DNA of 10,382 nt. Source: Clostridiales bacterium. GTDB taxonomy: Bacteria; Bacillota; Clostridia; Christensenellales; CAG-314. A program made the position numbers and the translations under genes. The stretch covers positions 1 to 10,382 of the forward strand of contig SFEB01000041.1 of assembly GCA_004558105.1 (NCBI GenBank), in the 5' to 3' direction. This document shows positions 6,276 to 10,382 of the stretch, in pieces. Position 1 is the first letter of the stretch. Every line of letters starts with the position of its first letter. The notes below the pieces were generated by a model that had not been told where the DNA came from, did not search any database, and saw only the letters and a list, made by a program, of their open reading frames with translations.

Positions 6276-7520
6276 ATGAACCCATTTGAAATGAAACCAA
6301 AAAAAGTTGACGATTGCGTGCTGAGCTGGTCTGATCTTGCCGCTCGTCCGTACAAAAAGCAGGAAGTCGATCCTTATACCAAAACGCGTATTATACTTTT
6401 AAACGGCGCAGAATACGAAGGCGTTTGGTTTTCACACCGTTTTTCACGCAGAGAAACGAACAACGACGTTCGCCGTTCCCTTGCTGTGGTAAGACGACAG
6501 GAACAACAGCAACAAAAACTTTTGTCTTCGCTCAAACCCGTAAACGAGACGCAACTGGAAACGACGATATCCTACGAACAACTCGCGGTTGACCTGACAA
6601 GTTTGTTTGCACAGCGCACCAAGGACAAAAACTTTAAACAAACGTTGGATTTTGCCCTTCTTGAGGACTTTGACCACTTGTACCGTTACGCGGATTTATT
6701 GCTTAACGACACGGGTATCAAGGCGGAAAACCTTGTCGGCAACTATACGGAGATTATGCCCGGTCGTCCGACTATCGCGCATCACAGATATCCGGCAGAC
6801 ACGATAAAGAAAGCCGTTTCTTCTCAGAAAGCCGATTTGCAGACAATTCTCGATACGCACATCATCACCGCTGCCGAGCAACAAACGATGAACTATTACA
6901 TGAACCTCGGCGCGTTTTATAAAAACGACGCAGGTCGCAAGTTGTATACCGAAATAGGTATGGTAGAAGAGGATCACGTCACGCAGTACGGCAGTTTGCT
7001 CGACCAGAATCTGACCTGGTTGGAATGTAACCTTATGCATGAGTATTGCGAGGCGTATTTGTATTACAGTATGTATCAGGACGAAAAGGACAAATATCTC
7101 AAAGGTATTTACGAACGTCTTTACGAGATGGAAGTCGCACATTTGTTTGCGGCAGACAACCTTCTTAAAAAGTACGAGAACAAGAGTTGGCAGGACGTCA
7201 TCAAGGGCGACGGAAGTTTCCCCGAAATCGTTTCGCTTCATTCCAACAAAGACTATATCAGACAAGTTCTTGCCGATACCGTTCACAACACCACCAAAAA
7301 GGAAGGTTATATCAACGTAAACAATCTGACTCCGAACAGCAAATTTTTGCAATATCAAAGTCAGGTCAACGGCAATCCCTCCGGCGTACAAAGCCATCTT
7401 GTTATCGAAAACTATATCATGAAAGCGGGCGAGGACTACCGTTATCAGGATAAGGCTCATCCCGTAAAAGAATTGCAGAACCGTAAGGTAGATAACGTGT
7501 CTGTCGGAGTTACCGTTTAA
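6276..7520 (+). CDS. Ferritin-like (di-metal four-helix) protein of unassigned family
   Basis: This 414-residue protein has no signal peptide or membrane segment. An N-terminal region (1-95, with a Gln/Arg-rich helix near 65-82) precedes long amphipathic helices that carry carboxylate/histidine patterns of the ferritin-like superfamily. These are E101, E130/D131 with H134 (D-x-x-H), E201, E226, E231 with H234 (E-x-x-H), E259, and E286 with H289 (E-x-x-H). Two E-x-x-H motifs plus carboxylates on neighbouring helices are what a di-iron or di-manganese site needs. A Pro/His-rich insertion (about 155-175) splits the bundle, and an Asn-rich tail follows (about 330-414). A role in metal oxidation, peroxide detoxification or metal storage is inference from fold-level motifs only; I do not recognise a named family. 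It is transcribed alone, with terminators on both sides and an excellent ribosome site, which suggests good expression. Confidence 0.65.
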   Translation: MNPFEMKPKKVDDCVLSWSDLAARPYKKQEVDPYTKTRIILLNGAEYEGVWFSHRFSRRETNNDVRRSLAVVRRQEQQQQKLLSSLKPVNETQLETTISYEQLAVDLTSLFAQRTKDKNFKQTLDFALLEDFDHLYRYADLLLNDTGIKAENLVGNYTEIMPGRPTIAHHRYPADTIKKAVSSQKADLQTILDTHIITAAEQQTMNYYMNLGAFYKNDAGRKLYTEIGMVEEDHVTQYGSLLDQNLTWLECNLMHEYCEAYLYYSMYQDEKDKYLKGIYERLYEMEVAHLFAADNLLKKYENKSWQDVIKGDGSFPEIVSLHSNKDYIRQVLADTVHNTTKKEGYINVNNLTPNSKFLQYQSQVNGNPSGVQSHLVIENYIMKAGEDYRYQDKAHPVKELQNRKVDNVSVGVTV

Positions 7521-7537
7521 GAAAACGTAACGTAATA

Positions 7538-7566
7538 AAAAGCTCCTTTTGAAAAGGGGCTTTTTT
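7538..7566 (+). terminator. Rho-independent terminator after the ferritin-like gene
   Basis: Arms 7540-7550 and 7552-7562 pair over 11 positions with one G-T pair. In practice the central A/T pairs open into a loop. The T run is at 7561-7566. It lies about 20 nt after the stop at 7520. Confidence 0.88.
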
Positions 7567-7587
7567 ATTGAAATTTTTCGTTAATAA

Positions 7588-7616
7588 TTGCTAAACTCCC
7601 CTCGTTGTGGTATAAT
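7588..7616 (+). promoter_or_regulatory. Strong extended -10 promoter for the M42 peptidase gene
   Basis: TTGCTA (7588-7593), a 17-nt spacer and a perfect TATAAT (7611-7616) are seen, with TG at 7608-7609 making an extended -10. Transcription should begin near 7623, giving a leader of about 16 nt. Confidence 0.85.
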
Positions 7617-7627
7617 CGTAAAGCGAC

Positions 7628-7632
7628 GGAGG
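7628..7632 (+). promoter_or_regulatory. Ribosome-binding site that sets the start of the M42 gene
   Basis: GGAGG at 7628-7632 lies 6 nt before the ATG at 7639. The longer in-frame start, a TTG at 7588, lies in the -35 box and is upstream of the transcript. Confidence 0.9.
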
Positions 7633-7638
7633 AAAAAA

Positions 7639-8673
7639 ATGAAAGAGTATATGGAATACGCCGTTGAAAAAACGGTAGAATTGTTACAAATAGACAGTCC
7701 GACGGGATATACCGAAAATGCAACCAAGTGGGTAATCGAACAGTTTGAATCGCTCGGTTTTTCCGCTCGTTACACGGTAAAAGGCGGAGTTGTCGTCGAC
7801 CTCGGCGGTAAAGACTCGGACAACGGGCTTTTGCTTGAAGTTCATACCGATACTTTGGGCGGAATGGTTGCGGAAGTCAAAGGAAACGGAAGACTTCGCA
7901 TAACCAATCTCGGCGGAATGAACGCCAACAATGCCGAAGCGGAAAACGTAAGAGTAGTTACCAAATTCAACGGAATATACGAGGGAACGTTGCAACTCGT
8001 AAACGCGTCCACTCATGTTAATCTTGAATACAACGGTACTAAACGTACTTTTGACACGGTAGAAGTAGTGCTTGACGAACTTGTGTCCAATGAGGCAGAC
8101 GTAAAAAAACTCGGAATCGACGTGGGCGACGTGGTTTGTTTCGAACCGCGCACGCGCGTGACGGAAAAAGGTTATATCAAGAGTCGTTATCTGGACGATA
8201 AACTTTCCGTCGGAATTTTGCTTGGTTTTGCAAAATATCTTGCCGACAAAAAAATCGTTCCGCAACGCAGAGTTTACGGACATGTGACCGTGTTTGAAGA
8301 AGTAGGTCACGGCGGTTCTGCGTCGGTACCGACCGGAGTTACGGAAGCAATTTCGATAGACATGGGTTGCGTGGGTAACGGCTTGCAATGCACCGAAAGA
8401 CAAGTGTCAATTTGCGCAAAAGACTCAGGCGGACCGTACAACTACACTGTAGTAACCAACCTTATCGCCGCGGCAAAGAGAGAAGGAGCGGATTACGCCG
8501 TAGACGTTTATCCTGCTTACGGCTCGGACGTTGAGGCAACGTTAAGGGGCGGTAACGATATCAGACATGGGCTGATAGGTGCAGGCGTTTACGCTTCTCA
8601 CGGTTACGAACGCAGTCACAAAGACGGCGTACTCAACACTTTAAAGGTTCTTAAAGGCTATATTCTGGATTAA
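7639..8673 (+). CDS. M42-family metallo-aminopeptidase
   Basis: This 344-residue cytoplasmic-type protein has the full set of co-catalytic metal ligands of the M42 (glutamyl aminopeptidase/TET-like) family. They are H69 and D71 in H-T-D-T-L-G-G, D186 in L-D-D-K (the bridging aspartate), E220/E221 in F-E-E-V-G-H-G-G (catalytic glutamate and ligand), D241 in D-M-G, and H327 near the C-terminus in R-S-H-K-D-G. The PDZ-like insertion typical of M42 sits between the first and second ligand groups (about 78-175). These enzymes form large homo-oligomers that remove N-terminal residues from peptides released by other proteases; substrate preference cannot be read from the sequence. Length is normal. 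The gene is monocistronic, with a strong promoter, a strong ribosome site and its own terminator. Confidence 0.92.
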   Translation: MKEYMEYAVEKTVELLQIDSPTGYTENATKWVIEQFESLGFSARYTVKGGVVVDLGGKDSDNGLLLEVHTDTLGGMVAEVKGNGRLRITNLGGMNANNAEAENVRVVTKFNGIYEGTLQLVNASTHVNLEYNGTKRTFDTVEVVLDELVSNEADVKKLGIDVGDVVCFEPRTRVTEKGYIKSRYLDDKLSVGILLGFAKYLADKKIVPQRRVYGHVTVFEEVGHGGSASVPTGVTEAISIDMGCVGNGLQCTERQVSICAKDSGGPYNYTVVTNLIAAAKREGADYAVDVYPAYGSDVEATLRGGNDIRHGLIGAGVYASHGYERSHKDGVLNTLKVLKGYILD

Positions 8674-8685
8674 GCGATAAAGAAT

Positions 8686-8722
8686 AAAACGTCCTTACCG
8701 AAAAAGGGAAGGGCGTTTTTTT
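8686..8722 (+). terminator. Rho-independent terminator after the M42 gene
   Basis: Outer arms 8686-8696 and 8709-8719 pair over 11 positions with one G-T pair. After an A-G mismatch, an inner CC/GG pair extends the stem. Seven T residues (8716-8722) follow. Confidence 0.88.
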
Positions 8723-8752
8723 AGTGGTTAAAAGCAAAAAAAAGATAAAAAG

Positions 8753-8806
8753 ATTGTCGGATAAAAAGCGCACGTTCGACAAAAAATGCAATATTGTTGA
8801 CTAAAA
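8753..8806 (+). repeat. Imperfect direct repeat upstream of the response-regulator gene
   Basis: The 14-base sequences at 8753-8766 and 8793-8806 match at 11 of 14 positions and begin exactly 40 bp apart. The second overlaps the -35 box. The first also contains TTGTCG, which forms a 6-bp inverted repeat with CGACAA at 8777-8782. This could be an operator for the adjacent regulator, but the repeats are AT-rich and chance is possible. Confidence 0.3.
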
Positions 8807-8825
8807 TTTTCCGTTGTGATAGGAT
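8797..8825 (+). promoter_or_regulatory. Extended -10 promoter for the two-component operon
   Basis: TTGACT (8797-8802), a 17-nt spacer and TAGGAT (8820-8825) are seen, with TG at 8817-8818. Transcription should begin near 8832. The ribosome site AGGAGG (8837-8842) stands 6 nt before the ATG at 8849. Confidence 0.75.
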
Positions 8826-8848
8826 AAAACCGATACAGGAGGTAAGGA

Positions 8849-9523
8849 ATGTTCGATATTCTCGTGGTGGACGATGATAAAAATACCCGTTTTATGCTTC
8901 GCGAACTGTTGGAATCCGAAAATTATACCGTTACGGAAGCGACTAACGGCGAAGAGGCGTTACGCGTTTTTGAAAAAAATCATATTGATCTCGTTATCGT
9001 CGATATAATGATGCCGAAACTCGACGGATACGAGTTTACGAAAGAATTACGAACTTTTTGCAGCGAGTTGCCCGTACTTATGGTGTCGGCAAAACAATTG
9101 TCCGAGGACAGGAAAAAAGGTTTTATTTCCGGTATCGATGATTTTATGTCAAAACCTTTCGATAACGAAGAACTTTTGCTGCATGTAAAGGCGCTTTTGC
9201 GACGCGCAAAGATAGAAAGCGAAAGAAAAATAACCGTGGGAAGTATGACGCTCGACTACGACAGTTTTACGGTGACGCGCGGCGACGAGCATATAGAACT
9301 TCCTCAAAAAGAGTTTCTGCTTTTATATAAACTCTTGTCCTATCCGGATAAAATTTTCACGCGGTTGCAACTTATGGACGAAATATGGGGTATGGAGTGC
9401 GATACGGTACCGGAAACGGTTACCGTACACATCGGCAGGCTGAGAAAACGTTTCGAAGGCTGGAAAGAGTTTGAAATTCAATCCATACGAGGGCTCGGGT
9501 ATAAGGCGGTTAAAAAAGTATGA
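8849..9523 (+). CDS. OmpR/PhoB-family response regulator
   Basis: The protein has 224 residues. An N-terminal receiver domain (about 1-118) carries the acidic pocket D8/D9, the phospho-acceptor D52 in V-D-I-M-M-P-K-L-D-G, the switch residue S80 and the conserved lysine K102 in S-K-P-F. The C-terminal winged-helix DNA-binding domain (about 127-224) ends with the typical V-T-V-H-I-G-R-L-R-K-R-F recognition helix region and I-R-G-L-G-Y-K-A wing. All key residues are present, so it should be phosphorylated by the kinase encoded next and bind direct repeats at target promoters. Its stop overlaps the start of the kinase gene (ATGA). It heads the operon with its own promoter. The regulon cannot be inferred from this window. 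Confidence 0.95.
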   Translation: MFDILVVDDDKNTRFMLRELLESENYTVTEATNGEEALRVFEKNHIDLVIVDIMMPKLDGYEFTKELRTFCSELPVLMVSAKQLSEDRKKGFISGIDDFMSKPFDNEELLLHVKALLRRAKIESERKITVGSMTLDYDSFTVTRGDEHIELPQKEFLLLYKLLSYPDKIFTRLQLMDEIWGMECDTVPETVTVHIGRLRKRFEGWKEFEIQSIRGLGYKAVKKV

Positions 9524-10382
9524 AAAACGACCTGAAAAATTCTAAGAAACAAATAAGAAACCTATACGTTTTAAGCCTTGTAATGGTAATTCTGGTGGTT
9601 TCCGTCGTCGTACTGGTTACATGGTACATTCTTTTGGTTACCGGTGCCGTTACCGTCGATTATCTTGAAGATTACGGCGAACTTTTCTTGTTTTTATTTA
9701 TCGTTGCAAGCGTATTGCTTGGGATAGGTCTTGCCTACGTCATAAGTATTCTTGTTTTTAAACCCATTAATATTCTCATAAACGGTATTGAAAAACTTTC
9801 TGCGGGTGACTATTCCGTAAGGGTAAATTTCAAAGGTTACATGGCGATGAAAAATCTTGCAGAAAAGTTTAATAATCTTGCCGCAGAACTTGAAAAAACG
9901 GAAATACTGCGTTCGGATTTCGTAAACAATTTTTCGCACGAGTTCAAAACGCCCATCGTTTCCATCCGCGGTTTTGCGAGACAGCTCCGGAGGGGAAACA
10001 TTTCTCCGGAGCTCAGGGACGAGTATCTTGAAATAATAGAAACGGAGGCCGACAGACTTGCCAGAATGTCCTCAAACGTGCTTTTGCTTTCAAAATATGA
10101 AAACATCAGCATAGTCAGCGATATTACTGAGTTCAGTCTCGACGAACAGATAAGGCGATGCATACTCCTTTTTGAAAGGGAGTGGACGGGAAAAAAGCTC
10201 GAGCTTGAAATTGAGCTCGAGCCTGTGACATATGTGTTTAACGAGGAGATGCTGTCCCATGTTTGGAACAACCTTATTTCCAATGCAATACGCTTTTCGA
10301 TGCCGGGCGGAAAACTCTGTGTCTGGTGCGGGATGGAGCGCGGACGTGTGACCGTGAAGGTGAGCGACTGCGGACAGGGCAT
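9520..10382 (+). CDS. Membrane sensor histidine kinase, cut by the window end
   Basis: The frame is open from the ATG at 9520, overlapping the regulator stop, to the window edge: 287 complete codons, with the C-terminus missing. Two membrane segments (about 17-41 and 55-79) enclose an external loop of only about 13 residues. A HAMP linker (about 80-132) follows, with K-P-I-N at its start and S-A-G-D-Y later. The dimerisation/phosphotransfer helix has F-S-H-E-F-K-T-P, with H140 the phosphorylated histidine. The ATPase domain shows the N box (N-N-L-I-S-N-A-I-R-F-S, N255) and the start of the G1 box (D283-C-G285-Q-G287). The near absence of an external domain suggests sensing within the membrane or through a partner protein, as in envelope-stress kinases. 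AAGGCGG at 9503-9509, 10 nt upstream, may aid initiation. Codon use becomes G/C-richer after about codon 148. Confidence 0.93.
   Translation, partial: MKNDLKNSKKQIRNLYVLSLVMVILVVSVVVLVTWYILLVTGAVTVDYLEDYGELFLFLFIVASVLLGIGLAYVISILVFKPINILINGIEKLSAGDYSVRVNFKGYMAMKNLAEKFNNLAAELEKTEILRSDFVNNFSHEFKTPIVSIRGFARQLRRGNISPELRDEYLEIIETEADRLARMSSNVLLLSKYENISIVSDITEFSLDEQIRRCILLFEREWTGKKLELEIELEPVTYVFNEEMLSHVWNNLISNAIRFSMPGGKLCVWCGMERGRVTVKVSDCGQG
9983..10013. repeat. 10-bp perfect inverted repeat inside the kinase gene
   Basis: AGCTCCGGAG (9983-9992) and its exact reverse complement (10004-10013) are separated by 11 nt, within the codons just after the H140 motif. No T run follows, so it is not a terminator. 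It may be chance from Arg/Leu and Pro/Glu/Leu codons in a locally GC-rich patch, or an mRNA structure. Confidence 0.5.

Noticed and set aside
6696..7460. 254-codon minus-strand open frame, and other long minus-strand frames at 7684-8403, 5580-6014 and 3521-4036
   Set aside because: All are antisense shadows of well-supported genes, with no ribosome sites or domains, and come from codon bias of the sense gene.
10195..10222. Palindromic and repeated AGCTCGAGC (10196-10204 and 10214-10222) in the kinase gene
   Set aside because: It encodes an alternating Leu/Glu strand, and the repeated codons explain the repeat; no regulatory role is needed.
9837..10382. 181-codon open frame on the minus strand at the window end
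   Set aside because: It lies wholly opposite the histidine kinase, whose frame has every expected motif. The opposite frame gives a Ser-rich peptide with no recognisable domain.
1..10382. CRISPR array, insertion sequence, tRNA, rRNA or integrase/att site
   Set aside because: No regularly spaced repeats, transposase motifs, tRNA cloverleaf with T-loop, or rRNA-like sequence were seen on reading the window.

Overview
The window reads as two pieces of DNA of different composition joined inside one open reading frame. Positions 1 to about 2140-2197 are very AT-rich: hand counts of lines just left of the join give about 13-22% G+C, with A/T-ending codons, AGA for Arg and TTA for Leu. This suits a low-GC Firmicute or Mollicutes-related gut bacterium. 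From about 2197 to the end, G+C is about 40-50% with C- and G-ending codons and CGT/CGC for Arg, as in a clostridial-type Firmicute. No taxonomic marker is present, so both assignments are inference from composition and gene families. TGG encodes Trp and TGA works as a stop in ordinary gene layouts, so the standard bacterial code fits.

AT-rich part: a terminator from an unseen upstream gene (18-47), a small three-helix membrane protein that may be a holin (104-424), and an M23-type zinc endopeptidase overlapping it by ATGA (421-1008). Converging on the peptidase is the ribonuclease HIII gene rnhC (997-1935, minus). The last codons of both genes lie in one symmetric terminator hairpin. Two overlapping divergent promoters separate rnhC from the next ORF (2026-2850), which has an AT-rich 5' end and a GC-richer 3' body. 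This is the composition break.

GC-richer part: a Gate-domain (nucleoside-recognition) membrane protein (2933-4156), an ABC-F translation-factor ATPase (4251-6143), a ferritin-like protein of unassigned family (6276-7520), an M42 metallo-aminopeptidase (7639-8673), and an OmpR-type response regulator overlapping a membrane histidine kinase cut by the window edge (8849-9523 and 9520-10382). The ABC-F, ferritin-like and M42 genes are each closed by a rho-independent terminator, and most genes have a recognisable sigma-A-type promoter. The only tight operon here is the two-component pair. There is no evidence that the others form one pathway; they look like a row of independently transcribed housekeeping and stress genes.

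Main points of interest: the in-frame composition junction near 2140-2197 (assembly chimera or transfer boundary), a promoter that predicts a leaderless ABC-F mRNA, terminator hairpins built into coding sequence, an unassigned ferritin-like family, and a change in codon use inside the histidine kinase. I see no CRISPR array, insertion sequence, tRNA or rRNA, and no clear new multi-gene defence or mobile system.
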